A stretch of DNA of 64,000 nucleotides from Mycolicibacter heraklionensis (GCF_019645815.1 NZ_CP080997.1:3662880-3726879); one strand, 5' to 3'; shown: positions 23,277 through 31,258, numbered from the stretch's first letter. Translations and numbers: made by a program. Notes: generated by a model not told the origin, from the sequence alone.

Positions 23277-25037
23277 ATGAACACCGGCCCGTCGCTGTCA
23301 GAACGCTATCCGCCGCAGGTGCTGCGCCAGTATGCATTGATCGCCGACGGTGAGCGCGGGATCGTGGTCGGGCCGCGCGGCGACTTCTGCTGGATGTGCT
23401 TGCCCCGCTGGGACAGTCCGGCGGTCTTGAGCTCGCTGCTCGGCGGCTCGGGAGTCTATGCCGTTACCCCGGAGCTGCGCTACGTATGGGGTGGCCGGTA
23501 CGAGGAGCGGTCACTGATCTGGCGTTCCCGCTGGGTCACCACCGACGGAATCGTGGAGTGCCGCGAGGCGCTGGCCTTCCCCGGCGACACCCACACCGCG
23601 GTCGTGCTACGCCGCATCCGGGCACTCGACCGACCGATGCGGATGCAGGTCGCGCTCGACGTTCGCGCCGACTTCGGCGCGGACGCCATGTCGGCACTGT
23701 CCTGCGACGGCGGGGTCTGGACCGGTCGATCGGGACCGCACCGGTTCCGGTGGACCGGCGCTGCCACGGCCCGCTGCGCCGACGACGGGTCGCTGCGGAT
23801 GGTGCTCGATGTCGCACCGGGGCGTGACCACGACCTGGTGCTGGAGTTGTCCGACCGCGAACTGCCGGCGCAGCCGGCCGACGCGGCGCAGGCCTGGGCC
23901 GCCACCGAAAGCGCCTGGAACCAAGCCGTTCCGGAAGTCACCGGCACGCTGGCCGACGTGGACGCACAACAGTCCTACGCGGTACTGCGCGGCCTCACCA
24001 GCACCGGCGGCGGGATGGTCGCGGCGGCGACCATGTCACTGCCGGAGCGCGCCAAGGAGGGGCGCAACTACGACTATCGCTACTGCTGGATTCGCGACCA
24101 GTGTTACACCGGACAGGCGATCGCCGCCGCCGGCCCGCATCCACTGCTTGATGACGCCGTCCGGTTCGTCACCGAGCGGGTCCTGGCCGACGGGCCCGAC
24201 CTGCGACCGGCCTACTGCGTCGACGCCACGACGCCGCCGTCCGAACACGACCTGCCGCTGCCCGGCTATCCCGGCGCGTCGGCCAGAACCGGAAACTGGG
24301 TGGGCCGGCAGTTCCAACTCGACATCTTCGGGGAGGCGCTGCTGCTGCTGGCCGCCGCCGCCCGGCTCGACCGGATAGACAGCACCCATTGGGGGGCAGT
24401 TCACACCCTGGTCGACGCGATCGAAAAGCGTTGCGCCGAACCAGATGCCGGTATCTGGGAACTCGACAACCAACGCTGGGCCCATTCCCGGCTGATGTGC
24501 GCGGCCGGGCTGCGCCGAATCGCCGGCGCGGCATCCCTGGCCGAAGGCGCCCACTGGCAACAACTGGCCGACAAGCTGGTCAGCGGTACCAGCGCCGGCT
24601 GTCTGCACCGGGACGGCAGGTGGCAACGCGCACCCGGCGACGCGGGGATCGACGCGGCTCTGCTGCTGCCCGGCCTGCGGGGAGCCGTCCCGGCCGATGA
24701 TGCCCGCACGCTGGCCACCCTGGCCGCCGTGCGCCGAGACCTCACCCAAGACGGCTTCGTCTACCGCTACCGGCCCGACCAGCGCGGGCTCGGCTCGGCC
24801 GAGGGGGCGTTTCTGTTGTGCAACTTCGTCATGGCGCTCTCCGATCACCAGCAGGGCAATGACCTTGCGGCGCTGCAGTGGTTTGAGCGGGGCCGCACCG
24901 CATGCGGTCCGCCGGGCCTGCTCGCCGAGGAATACGACGTGCGCCAACGTCAGTTGCGCGGCAACCTGCCGCAGGCGTTCGCGCACGCACTGCTGTTCGA
25001 GGCCGCGCACCTATTGGCAGGCCCCCACCCGGATTGA
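23277..25037 (+). CDS. GH15 family glycoside hydrolase (glucoamylase/trehalase type)
   Basis: 586 residues of the GH15 family: SLSERYPPQVLRQYALIADGE and RGDFCWMCLPRWDSPAVLSSLL at the N-terminus, and the (alpha/alpha)6 barrel with NYDYRYCWIRDQCYTGQAI and WELDNQRWAHSRLMC. Mycobacterial relatives include a trehalase and glucan hydrolases; this sequence does not settle trehalose versus alpha-glucan. ATG 23277 is preferred over ATG 23265, because GGGTAT (23261-23266) overlaps the latter and lies 10 nt before the former, like other SigF-type starts here, though its -35 is poor. It fits with stress-related carbohydrate turnover. Confidence 0.88.
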   Translation: MNTGPSLSERYPPQVLRQYALIADGERGIVVGPRGDFCWMCLPRWDSPAVLSSLLGGSGVYAVTPELRYVWGGRYEERSLIWRSRWVTTDGIVECREALAFPGDTHTAVVLRRIRALDRPMRMQVALDVRADFGADAMSALSCDGGVWTGRSGPHRFRWTGAATARCADDGSLRMVLDVAPGRDHDLVLELSDRELPAQPADAAQAWAATESAWNQAVPEVTGTLADVDAQQSYAVLRGLTSTGGGMVAAATMSLPERAKEGRNYDYRYCWIRDQCYTGQAIAAAGPHPLLDDAVRFVTERVLADGPDLRPAYCVDATTPPSEHDLPLPGYPGASARTGNWVGRQFQLDIFGEALLLLAAAARLDRIDSTHWGAVHTLVDAIEKRCAEPDAGIWELDNQRWAHSRLMCAAGLRRIAGAASLAEGAHWQQLADKLVSGTSAGCLHRDGRWQRAPGDAGIDAALLLPGLRGAVPADDARTLATLAAVRRDLTQDGFVYRYRPDQRGLGSAEGAFLLCNFVMALSDHQQGNDLAALQWFERGRTACGPPGLLAEEYDVRQRQLRGNLPQAFAHALLFEAAHLLAGPHPD

Positions 25038-25038
25038 G

Positions 25039-26217
25039 TTACGGCTTGAGCGTGATCTTCACCGCGCCGTCGCGCTTCTCCTGAAACATCTCATAGGCCT
25101 CTGGCGCCTGCTCCAAGGGCAGTTCGTGGCTGGCGAAGGTGTCGACGCCCAGTGGGTCGTCGTCGGTGAGCAGCGGCATGAGCGTGTCGACGCGTGGTTT
25201 GACGTTGGCCTGCCCCATCCGCAGGGTGATCTGCTTGTCGAACAAGGTGAACATCGGCAGCGGGTCGAGTTTGCCACCGTAGACGCCGACGATCGACACG
25301 GTGCCGCCGCGGCGCACGATGTCGATCGCGGCGTACAGCGCGGCGAGCCGGTCGATGCCGGCCTTGCTGATCAACGGTGCGGCCACGGCATCGGGCAGCA
25401 GCGAGCTGAACTGCTGCACGGCCTTGGCACCGACGGAGCCGTGTGCCTCCATGCCGACAGCATCGATCACCGCATCGGTCCCCCGGCCGTCGGTGCGGTC
25501 ACGAATCACCTCACCGAGGTCGGATACCTGAGTGAGGTCGACGATTTCGATCCCGCGCCGAGCCAGCCGGCCCAGCCGCTCGGGCACCAGATCCACGCCG
25601 ATCACCCGGGCGCCCTGATGGGTGGCGATCCGTGCCGCCATGTCACCGATCGGCCCAAGCCCCAGCACCGTCACCGACCCGCCGTCGGGTATCGCGGCAT
25701 AGTCGACCGCCTGCATCGCGGTCGGCAACACGTCGGACAGATACACGAACCGCGAATCCGGCGGGCCCTCAGGAACTTTGATGTGGGTGTATTGCGCCTG
25801 CGGCACTCGCAGGTACTGCGCCTGCGCACCCGGAACCTGGCCGTAGAGCTTCGAGTAGCCGAACAGCGCAGCGCCGGTGTCCTGCTCACGCACCCGGGTG
25901 GTGTCGCACTGCGTCGGCAGACCGCGGCGGCACATGCAGCAGTGCCCGCAGGCGATCTGGAACGGGATGACCACCCGGTCACCGGGCTCGAGATTGCTGA
26001 CCGCGGCACCGACCTCGGCCACGATGCCGATCGGCTCGTGCCCCAGGATGTCGCCGGGATCCATGAACGCGCCGAGCACCTCGTAGAGATGCAGATCGGA
26101 TCCACAGATGTTGGTAGTCGTCACTTCGATGACGGCATCGGTCGGCTTCTCGATCACCGGGTCGGGGACGGTGTCGACCTGAACTTTGCGCTTGCCCTGC
26201 CATGTGACTGCCCGCAT
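25039..26217 (-). CDS. Zinc-dependent alcohol dehydrogenase
   Basis: 392 residues, medium-chain dehydrogenase family: catalytic zinc ligands in NICGSDLHLYE and LGHEPIGIVAEVG, structural-zinc cysteines in IACGHCCMCRRGLPTQC, and the Rossmann motif VLGLGPIGDMAA with an acidic residue after strand two (IGVDLV), which favours NAD+. The length and an insertion after AVQQFSSLLP resemble the glutathione-independent formaldehyde dehydrogenase/threonine dehydrogenase-like branch. ATG 26217 has GGAGG 8 nt upstream. A SigF-type promoter (GTTT-N16-GGGTAG) lies at 26255-26280, back to back with the one for the FAD-Rieske gene. The natural alcohol or aldehyde is unknown. Confidence 0.9.
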   Translation of the reverse strand: MRAVTWQGKRKVQVDTVPDPVIEKPTDAVIEVTTTNICGSDLHLYEVLGAFMDPGDILGHEPIGIVAEVGAAVSNLEPGDRVVIPFQIACGHCCMCRRGLPTQCDTTRVREQDTGAALFGYSKLYGQVPGAQAQYLRVPQAQYTHIKVPEGPPDSRFVYLSDVLPTAMQAVDYAAIPDGGSVTVLGLGPIGDMAARIATHQGARVIGVDLVPERLGRLARRGIEIVDLTQVSDLGEVIRDRTDGRGTDAVIDAVGMEAHGSVGAKAVQQFSSLLPDAVAAPLISKAGIDRLAALYAAIDIVRRGGTVSIVGVYGGKLDPLPMFTLFDKQITLRMGQANVKPRVDTLMPLLTDDDPLGVDTFASHELPLEQAPEAYEMFQEKRDGAVKITLKP

Positions 26218-26254
26218 CGGGTCGCCTCCGTCGTGTCTTGAGAACATCGCCCGG

Positions 26255-26280
26255 CTACCCGCCCGTGGCGCAGCGCAAAC
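26255..26280 (-). promoter_or_regulatory. SigF-type promoter for the alcohol dehydrogenase gene
   Basis: Minus strand: GTTT (26280-26277), 16-nt spacer, GGGTAG (26260-26255). Confidence 0.7.
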
Positions 26281-26309
26281 GCGTTGGCCGCACCGGCGAG
26301 TCCCGGCAC

Positions 26310-26334
26310 GTTTCACGGTCGCCCCGCGGGGTAC
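26310..26334 (+). promoter_or_regulatory. SigF-type promoter for the FAD-Rieske gene
   Basis: GTTT (26310-26313), 15-nt spacer, GGGTAC (26329-26334), then 9 nt to ATG 26344, so the mRNA would be nearly leaderless. Confidence 0.7.
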
Positions 26335-26343
26335 TGATCGACC

Positions 26344-27849
26344 ATGACGTCGTTGTGGCTCGCCGACCGGATCGCAACATCACCGGCTTCGGGCACCGCC
26401 GAAGACCTGCCCGGCCTCGCCGACGTGGTGGTGGCGGGCGCCGGTATCACCGGGCTGATGACCGCGGTGTTGCTGGCCCGGGCCGGCCGCCAGGTGCTGG
26501 TGCTGGAAGCCCGCACGGTGGGGTCCTGCGCGACCGGCAACACCACCGCCAAGATCAGCCTGCTGCAGGGCACCCAGCTGTCGACGATCTCGGCGAAGCA
26601 GGGCAAGGGCCTGGCCGCTGCTTACCTGGACGGCAACCGCGCCGGACAGGACTGGCTGCTGTCGTTCTGCGCCGATGCCGGGGTGCCGGTCCAGCGCGAG
26701 GATGCTTACAGCTTCGCCCAGTCCGAGCGTGGGGTGGCCGCGGCGCGCGCCGAGTTCGAGGCCTGCCGCGCACTGGGCCTGCCGGCAACGTGGGCGGCGC
26801 ACGCCGAGGTGCCGTTCGCCTACCACGGCGGCGTCCGGCTGGGCGAGCAGGCACAGTTCGACCCGATGCCGTTTCTCGACGCGCTGCGCGCCGAGCTGCT
26901 CGCCAGTGGCGGACAACTGGTGGAACACACACGGTTGCAGCGTGTTTCCAGCAACCGTCGCGGCCTTCTCCTGACAGTCAACGCTCCGCGCGGGAATGCC
27001 GAGCTCCAGGCCACCCAACTGGTGCTGGCCACCGGAATCCCGGTCCTGGACCGCGGCGGATACTTCGCCCGCCTCAAGCCCAGCCGGTCGTACTGCATGG
27101 CATTCGACGTGCCCGGCGAGATCACCCGACCGATGATGATCTCCACCGACTCGCCGACGCGGTCACTGCGCTACGCCCCGGTCGACGACTCGCAGCTGTT
27201 GCTCGTCGGCGGGGCCGGGCACACCGTCGGCCGCGAAAAGCACCCCATCGATGCACTGGCCGAACTCGAGTCGTGGACGGTCAGGCATTACCCCGGCGCC
27301 ATCCGCACCCACCTGTGGTCGGCGCAGGACTACGCGCCCGTCGACGAGCTCCCCTATGTCGGTCCCATTCTCCCCGAGAACGACACCATCTACGTGGCAA
27401 CGGGTTTCAACAAATGGGGTATGACCAATGGGGCGGCGGCCGCGCTCGCGTTGTCGGGCCGGCTGCTCGGTGAACGGCCGCGGTGGGACCCGGCGTTCGC
27501 CAGTTGGAGCACCCGCGAGCTGCGCGGACTGTCGACGGCCGTGGCAGCCAACCTTGCGGTCGGCGTCAACCTGGCGAAGGGCTGGATCACTCCGGCGGCT
27601 CACATCGGCCAGCAATGCCTGGGCACCGATGCCGGCGTGGTCAGCGGACCCCCGTGGCACCTGCAGGCCCAGTGTCGCGTGGACGGTGTCGAACACCGCC
27701 TCTCCCCGGTCTGCCCCCACCTGGGTGGCGTTGTCACCTGGAACGACGCCGACCGCGCCTGGGAGTGCCCACTGCACGGTTCGCGTTTCGCCCCCGACGG
27801 CACTCTGCTGGAAGGCCCGGCCACCCGCGGCCTGACCGCCGGCAGCTGA
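26344..27849 (+). CDS. FAD-dependent oxidoreductase fused to a Rieske [2Fe-2S] domain
   Basis: 501 residues. An N-terminal DAO-type FAD domain (VVVAGAGITGLMTAVLLARAG, FAD signature ATGFNKWGMTNG near residue 360) is followed by a C-terminal Rieske domain (about 420-495) with ligands in SPVCPHLGGVV and ECPLHGSRF. This combination can pass electrons from a substrate-reduced flavin to the iron-sulfur cluster, or the reverse; relatives are described only as putative oxidoreductases. The first residues (MTSLWLADR) are the usual start of this family. ATG 26344 lies 9 nt after a SigF-type -10 element. It probably belongs to the stress response together with the divergent alcohol dehydrogenase. Confidence 0.88.
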   Translation: MTSLWLADRIATSPASGTAEDLPGLADVVVAGAGITGLMTAVLLARAGRQVLVLEARTVGSCATGNTTAKISLLQGTQLSTISAKQGKGLAAAYLDGNRAGQDWLLSFCADAGVPVQREDAYSFAQSERGVAAARAEFEACRALGLPATWAAHAEVPFAYHGGVRLGEQAQFDPMPFLDALRAELLASGGQLVEHTRLQRVSSNRRGLLLTVNAPRGNAELQATQLVLATGIPVLDRGGYFARLKPSRSYCMAFDVPGEITRPMMISTDSPTRSLRYAPVDDSQLLLVGGAGHTVGREKHPIDALAELESWTVRHYPGAIRTHLWSAQDYAPVDELPYVGPILPENDTIYVATGFNKWGMTNGAAAALALSGRLLGERPRWDPAFASWSTRELRGLSTAVAANLAVGVNLAKGWITPAAHIGQQCLGTDAGVVSGPPWHLQAQCRVDGVEHRLSPVCPHLGGVVTWNDADRAWECPLHGSRFAPDGTLLEGPATRGLTAGS

Positions 27850-27864
27850 GCAGCCGCGGACGTC

Positions 27865-27889
27865 GTTTATCGCGCGCCGGGGCGGGTAA
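27865..27889 (+). promoter_or_regulatory. SigF-type promoter for the flavin split-barrel gene
   Basis: GTTT (27865-27868), 15-nt spacer, GGGTAA (27884-27889). The predicted leader to GTG 27937 is about 40 nt. Confidence 0.65.
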
Positions 27890-27936
27890 TCGACCGCTGG
27901 GCGGTGAAAGACGGCTGCGAAGCGACGGGGTGAGCG

Positions 27937-28392
27937 GTGTGCATCATCGACCATGACATGCGCCAGATCGTTGAGAGCGCGAAGCTGGCGTTCGTGGCCA
28001 CGGTCTGTGCGGACGGTTCGCCGAACCTGTCACCGAAGGAGTCGCTGCTGGTCTACGGCGACGAGCACCTGGCGTTCATGCATATGGCGTCGCCGACGAC
28101 GGTGGCCGATCTGCGCCGAGACCCGCGCATCGAGGTCAACGTGGTGGACTTCCTCAAACGGCGCGGCTATCGCTTCAAGGGCACCGCGCAGTTGCGCCAG
28201 CCCGGGGACGAGGTCTACGAGTGGCTGCGCCAATGGGTCATCGACACCCACGGACCGCGGTTTCCGTGTCGCGAAGCCGTACTGATCCGGGTCGAACGCG
28301 CGCTGCCGATCGCCGCACCTGCCTACATGTTTGGCGACGCTCACGAAGCCGAACTGAGCCGGTTGTGGTCGGGCATCTACGGGCTGCAATGA
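27937..28392 (+). CDS. Pyridoxamine 5'-phosphate oxidase-like flavin/F420 split-barrel protein
   Basis: 151 residues with the split beta-barrel fold: AKLAFVATVCADGSPNLSPK, LAFMHMASPTTVADLRRDPR, IEVNVVDFLKRRGYRFKG. Such proteins bind FMN, F420 or haem and are often called general stress proteins or F420-dependent reductases; the substrate is not evident. The start GTG 27937 gives MCIIDHDMRQI; a later in-frame ATG (27958) is possible. The 3' end is 7 nt from the convergent sigF stop. A SigF-type promoter upstream makes it a likely direct target of its neighbour. Confidence 0.83.
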   Translation: MCIIDHDMRQIVESAKLAFVATVCADGSPNLSPKESLLVYGDEHLAFMHMASPTTVADLRRDPRIEVNVVDFLKRRGYRFKGTAQLRQPGDEVYEWLRQWVIDTHGPRFPCREAVLIRVERALPIAAPAYMFGDAHEAELSRLWSGIYGLQ

Positions 28393-28399
28393 GCGGGGG

Positions 28400-29188
28400 C
28401 TACTGCAGCTGGTCGCGCAGCTTCGCCAACGATTTGGCCAGCAGGCGCGACACGTGCATCTGCGAGATGCCCACCCGCTCGGCGATCTGCGTCTGGGTCA
28501 TCGACTCGAAGAACCGCAGCACCAATACGGTGCGTTCTCGCTCCGGAAGAGCTTCCAGCAAGGGCCGCAACGCCTCTCGGTCCTCGATCCGGTCCATCCG
28601 GGCGTCGACCTCACCGAGGGTGTCCGCGATCGAGCGGACGTCGTCCTCATCCGAGCTGCCGCCGCCGTCGATCGACAGCGTGTTGTAGGAGCTGCCCGCC
28701 ACCAGTCCTTCGACCACCTCGTCGCGGCTCAACTCCAGCTCGGCCGCAAGCTCGGAGGCGGTCGGCGCCCGCCCCAGTCGTTGCGACAGTTCCGCGGTGG
28801 CCACCCCGAGCCGAAGGTGCAGCTCCTTGAGCCGCCGCGGTACTTTGACCGACCAGCTGTTGTCGCGAAAATGGCGGCGAACTTCGCCCATGATCGTCGG
28901 AACCGCGAACGAGACGAAGTCGGAGCCGGTTTCGACGTCGAAGCGCGTTACCGCGTTGACCAGACCCACCCGTGCTACCTGGACCAGGTCGTCCCGCAAC
29001 TCCCCGCGGCCCTCGAACCGGCGAGCGATGTGGTCCGCCAACGGCAGACACCGCTCCACGATCTTGTCTTTGCGGTTGCGGAAGTCGGGCGAGTCGGCGT
29101 CGTATTCGGCGAGCTCACGAAACATGTCGCCGACGTCGGCGTACTCGGATCCGGACTGTGAGCCGCTGCCGGCGGCACGCGGAGTCAC
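28400..29188 (-). CDS. sigF: Stress sigma factor SigF
   Basis: 262 residues, the size of M. tuberculosis SigF, with the SigB/SigF/SigG layout and no region 1. Region 2 spans about 48-120 (CLPLADHIARRFEGRGELRD, DLVQVARVGLVNAVTRFD, VPTIMGEVRRHFRDNSWSVK). Region 3 follows (LHLRLGVATAELSQRLGR). Region 4 ends with the helix-turn-helix TQTQIAERVGISQMHVSRLL. It directs RNA polymerase to GTTT-N15-17-GGGTA promoters, many of which are found in this window. GTG 29188 overlaps the stop of rsbW (GTGA), the classical coupling of anti-sigma and sigma gene. Activity is expected to be held back by the upstream RsbW. Confidence 0.96.
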   Translation of the reverse strand: MTPRAAGSGSQSGSEYADVGDMFRELAEYDADSPDFRNRKDKIVERCLPLADHIARRFEGRGELRDDLVQVARVGLVNAVTRFDVETGSDFVSFAVPTIMGEVRRHFRDNSWSVKVPRRLKELHLRLGVATAELSQRLGRAPTASELAAELELSRDEVVEGLVAGSSYNTLSIDGGGSSDEDDVRSIADTLGEVDARMDRIEDREALRPLLEALPERERTVLVLRFFESMTQTQIAERVGISQMHVSRLLAKSLAKLRDQLQ

Positions 29189-29622
29189 CGCTCGGAATCC
29201 GCCCGGCGGGTTGTCAGCGTTACCCCGAATACCTCACCCACGCCGTCGGTTTCGTGCCCATCCCTGAATGTCTGGACGTCGTCGACCAGCGAAGTGAGCA
29301 CGTGCCAGCTGAAGCTTCCCGGAGTCAGCACACCCGCCCCGTCACCGGCTGCCGACGCCTGAATCGTCACGTGGTCGTCGTGCGGGTCGATGACCACCGT
29401 CAGCATCGCGCCGGGCGCGGCGCTACGGATCAGCTGGGTACACAGCTCATCGATCGCCAGCCGCAGATCAGCAACGGTGTCGACATCGAGATCCTCGTAG
29501 GTAGCGATCGCACCGACCAACATGCGTACCACCGCCAGACTTTCCAGTCTGGGCGTAACCCGCAGTTCGACGGCCCGTTCACTGCACGACGGCTGAGCCC
29601 GGTCACTGTGAATGTCGGTCAT
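29185..29622 (-). CDS. rsbW: Anti-sigma F factor RsbW (UsfX)
   Basis: 145 residues, a GHKL-fold anti-sigma factor that binds SigF. It has an N-box-like LRLAIDELCTQLIRSAAPG, beta strands MLTVVIDPHDDHVTIQAS and a C-terminal GVTLTTRRADSE; the glycine-rich G2 box is weak, as in M. tuberculosis UsfX. ATG 29622 has GGGAGG 4 nt upstream; the open frame to 29682 has no similarity. It is coupled to sigF by a 4-nt overlap. A SigF-type promoter (GATT-N16-GGGTAC) 150 nt upstream suggests autoregulation of the pair. Release of SigF would require a STAS antagonist; the STAS proteins at 3415 and 9806 are candidates. Confidence 0.92.
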   Translation of the reverse strand: MTDIHSDRAQPSCSERAVELRVTPRLESLAVVRMLVGAIATYEDLDVDTVADLRLAIDELCTQLIRSAAPGAMLTVVIDPHDDHVTIQASAAGDGAGVLTPGSFSWHVLTSLVDDVQTFRDGHETDGVGEVFGVTLTTRRADSER

Positions 29623-29773
29623 GAGGCCTCCCGGCGAAATCGGACCGAGACTACTGCTGCGTGTCAATCGACTGCTCACCACCCTCGCCTGCAGCCACCC
29701 TCGGGCGTTCCACCTTCAGCCGAGACCGTCAACATCGCACGCCGGCTGCCCGGAGATCAGTCATGGGAAGTCT

Positions 29774-29799
29774 GTACCCGATCGCCGGGCAACTCAATC
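29774..29799 (-). promoter_or_regulatory. Probable SigF-type promoter for rsbW-sigF
   Basis: Minus strand: GATT (29799-29796), 16-nt spacer, GGGTAC (29779-29774). One mismatch in the -35 element. Known biology supports sigF autoregulation from the rsbW promoter in M. tuberculosis. Confidence 0.5.
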
Positions 29800-29826
29800 A
29801 TCGAATTCGGCAGGTGAGCGTAGAGC

Positions 29827-29852
29827 GGCCCGGCCGGAACACCGGCCGGGCC
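29827..29852 (-). terminator. Terminator hairpin after usfY
   Basis: Perfect 11-bp stem (GGCCCGGCCGG with its complement), 4-nt loop AACA, 17 nt after the usfY stop. No U-tract, as is common in mycobacteria. Confidence 0.65.
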
Positions 29853-29869
29853 GACTTGACCCCCTCGGG

Positions 29870-30181
29870 TTAACTCGTGGAGACCTGCTGATGCATCTCT
29901 GCGTGCGCCAGGTGCCACTGATGATTCACCTTGCTGATCCGGCGGTGCTCGAGCAGCAGCCACACCGTGCCCAACGCGGCGGCGAGCACCGCGACAACCG
30001 CGACCTCCACGCCTTGACGGTCGTTTCCGGTCCCGAATGCGGCGAGGCTGCCGATTCCGGCCACCATTCCCACCACCAGCAGGGAGTAGCCCGGCCAGCC
30101 CATGACGTCGATCATGGCGCGGCCCGCATGGGGCCGGGTCGTCCGGACATGGTCTACCGGGTCATGAAACGTGTCTCCCAT
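29870..30181 (-). CDS. usfY: UsfY family membrane protein upstream of the sigF operon
   Basis: 103 residues. The N-terminus MGDTFHDPVDHVRTTRPHAG and WPGYSLLVVGMVAGIGSLAAFGTG match UsfY, the gene found upstream of rsbW-sigF in M. tuberculosis (Rv3288c). Two membrane helices (LLVVGMVAGIGSLAAF, VAVVAVLAAALGTVWLLL) are followed by a cytosolic tail EHRRISKVNHQWHLAH. Function is unknown. ATG 30181 is preceded by GGAGGAGGAAC. A perfect hairpin after its stop indicates that it is terminated before rsbW. No SigF-type promoter was found in front of it; an inverted repeat at 30276-30292 may be regulatory. Confidence 0.88.
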   Translation of the reverse strand: MGDTFHDPVDHVRTTRPHAGRAMIDVMGWPGYSLLVVGMVAGIGSLAAFGTGNDRQGVEVAVVAVLAAALGTVWLLLEHRRISKVNHQWHLAHAEMHQQVSTS

Positions 30182-30275
30182 TGCGTTCCTCCTCCTGAAC
30201 ACTCCTGAACTCTGATCTCAGAAGTCGCCCCCGGAAGTCGACCGATATGAGGTGAACCCGTCCGCGACCCGCAAC

Positions 30276-30292
30276 TATCGTATGACGATACG
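30276..30292. promoter_or_regulatory. Inverted repeat upstream of usfY, possible operator
   Basis: TATCGT-atg-ACGATA (30276-30290) with an overlapping CGTAT-gacg-ATACG (30279-30292), about 95-110 nt before ATG 30181. A regulator site is possible; no known motif is matched. Confidence 0.3.
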
Positions 30293-30361
30293 TTGAGCGC
30301 GGCGCCTGGTTTACAGGATGTTCACAGTCATGCAACAGCGATGTCGAGGCCGGCGCCGCGG

Positions 30362-30751
30362 TCAGCCAATACCCATGATCGGCACCCCGCTCACCAGTAA
30401 GACGACCAGCATCAACGTCATCAAGAACCATCCGGCGCCCTGCCAGCCCCACCAGGTGCCGCGGGCGCGCCACACTCGGTAGGTGCGCATAAACGCCCGC
30501 AATCCACCGGCGGCCAGAATCACCGGGCCTCCGGCGGCCAACACTGCTCGGTAGGGCCTTCCACATCCCGCGGTGGCCGACTGCGGGTCGCATGAGCCCA
30601 CCCACAACACCGCGATCACGACAAACGCCAACGCGACAGCGGCGATCGTCCCGGCGAATCGAGCGGCCGCTCGAACCTCACGGTCCTCCTGGCCCAGCCG
30701 ATCGCCACCGGGAGCAGAGCGTGACGGTGTGGGCGGTTCCACATATTCCAC
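30362..30751 (-). CDS. Small membrane protein with three to four helices
   Basis: 129 residues, not recognised. The soluble N-terminus (MEYVEPPTPSRSAPGGDRLG) is followed by hydrophobic segments FAGTIAAVALAFVVIAVLWV, AVLAAGGPVILAAGGLRAF and WFLMTLMLVVLLVSGVPIMG. An external loop carries two cysteines (GSCDPQSATAGCG), reminiscent of, but not the same as, the C-x4-C loops of the proteins at 15817 and 32275. The start could be GTG 30751 or an in-frame GTG 9 nt later. It is divergent from the CsbD-like gene. Confidence 0.6.
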   Translation of the reverse strand: MEYVEPPTPSRSAPGGDRLGQEDREVRAAARFAGTIAAVALAFVVIAVLWVGSCDPQSATAGCGRPYRAVLAAGGPVILAAGGLRAFMRTYRVWRARGTWWGWQGAGWFLMTLMLVVLLVSGVPIMGIG

Positions 30752-30801
30752 CGTCCGCGCTGATCAGCTCTGCGTCAAGGCGATTCATCGTTTGGGGCAA
30801 C

Positions 30802-30827
30802 GTTTGGGCGCGCGGAACCCCGGGAAG
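30802..30827 (+). promoter_or_regulatory. Possible SigF-type promoter for the CsbD-like gene
   Basis: GTTT (30802-30805), 16-nt spacer, GGGAAG (30822-30827). One to two mismatches in the -10 element. CsbD is a sigma-B target in Bacillus, so a general-stress promoter here would make sense. Confidence 0.35.
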
Positions 30828-30890
30828 CCTTGCCATTGTGGCGGACCTCGACACCCGCGTGGGTCTGTCGCAGTCACGAAGGGAGGACTT

Positions 30891-31130
30891 ATGTCGGACG
30901 ACAAGAAGAGCGCCACCGAAGACGGCGTCCGCGGCGCCGTCGAGGGCGTCAAAGGCAAGGCCAAGGAAGCGTTGGGGGCCGTGACCGGCAACGACGAGAT
31001 GGCTCGTGAGGGCCGGGCCCAGCAGGACAAGGGCGAAGCGCAGCGCGACGCCGCCAAACACCAAGCCGAGGCCGAATCGGCCCGAGCGGGTGCGAAGGCA
31101 GCCGAGGCGCGCGAACAGTCGCACCAGTAG
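30891..31130 (+). CDS. CsbD-like stress protein
   Basis: 79 residues, highly charged and helical, with the CsbD motif VRGAVEGVKGKAKEALGAVTG followed by NDEMAREGRAQQDKGEAQRD. CsbD-like proteins are small general-stress proteins of unknown mechanism. The second half, rich in Ala, Glu, Lys and Gln, is likely disordered or coiled. GGGAGG precedes ATG 30891. A GC-rich hairpin at 31144-31174 follows the stop codon. Confidence 0.88.
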   Translation: MSDDKKSATEDGVRGAVEGVKGKAKEALGAVTGNDEMAREGRAQQDKGEAQRDAAKHQAEAESARAGAKAAEAREQSHQ

Positions 31131-31143
31131 CCCGAGGGGAGGG

Positions 31144-31174
31144 CAGGCCCGGTCCGCCTGGCGGGCCGGGCCTG
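31144..31174 (+). terminator. Hairpin terminator after the CsbD-like gene
   Basis: 9-bp perfect outer stem CAGGCCCGG/CCGGGCCTG with a 13-nt GC-rich loop, 14 nt after the stop codon. Confidence 0.55.
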
Positions 31175-31189
31175 TCGCTACGGACCGGG

Positions 31190-31214
31190 GTTATTTCCTG
31201 GGTGCAACGGGTAG
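31190..31214 (+). promoter_or_regulatory. Probable SigF-type promoter for the GlnR-like regulator
   Basis: GTTA (31190-31193), 15-nt spacer, GGGTAG (31209-31214). The -35 has one mismatch. ATG 31259 lies 45 nt downstream. Confidence 0.45.
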
Positions 31215-31258
31215 TAAACGCCTTGAGGCGGAAAGCATCCACGGGTTGGAGCCAGGCG

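Noticed and set aside
29870-30360. SigF promoter for usfY
   Set aside because: GGGTTC and GGGTCG occur upstream, but no GTTT-like box lies at 15-17 nt.
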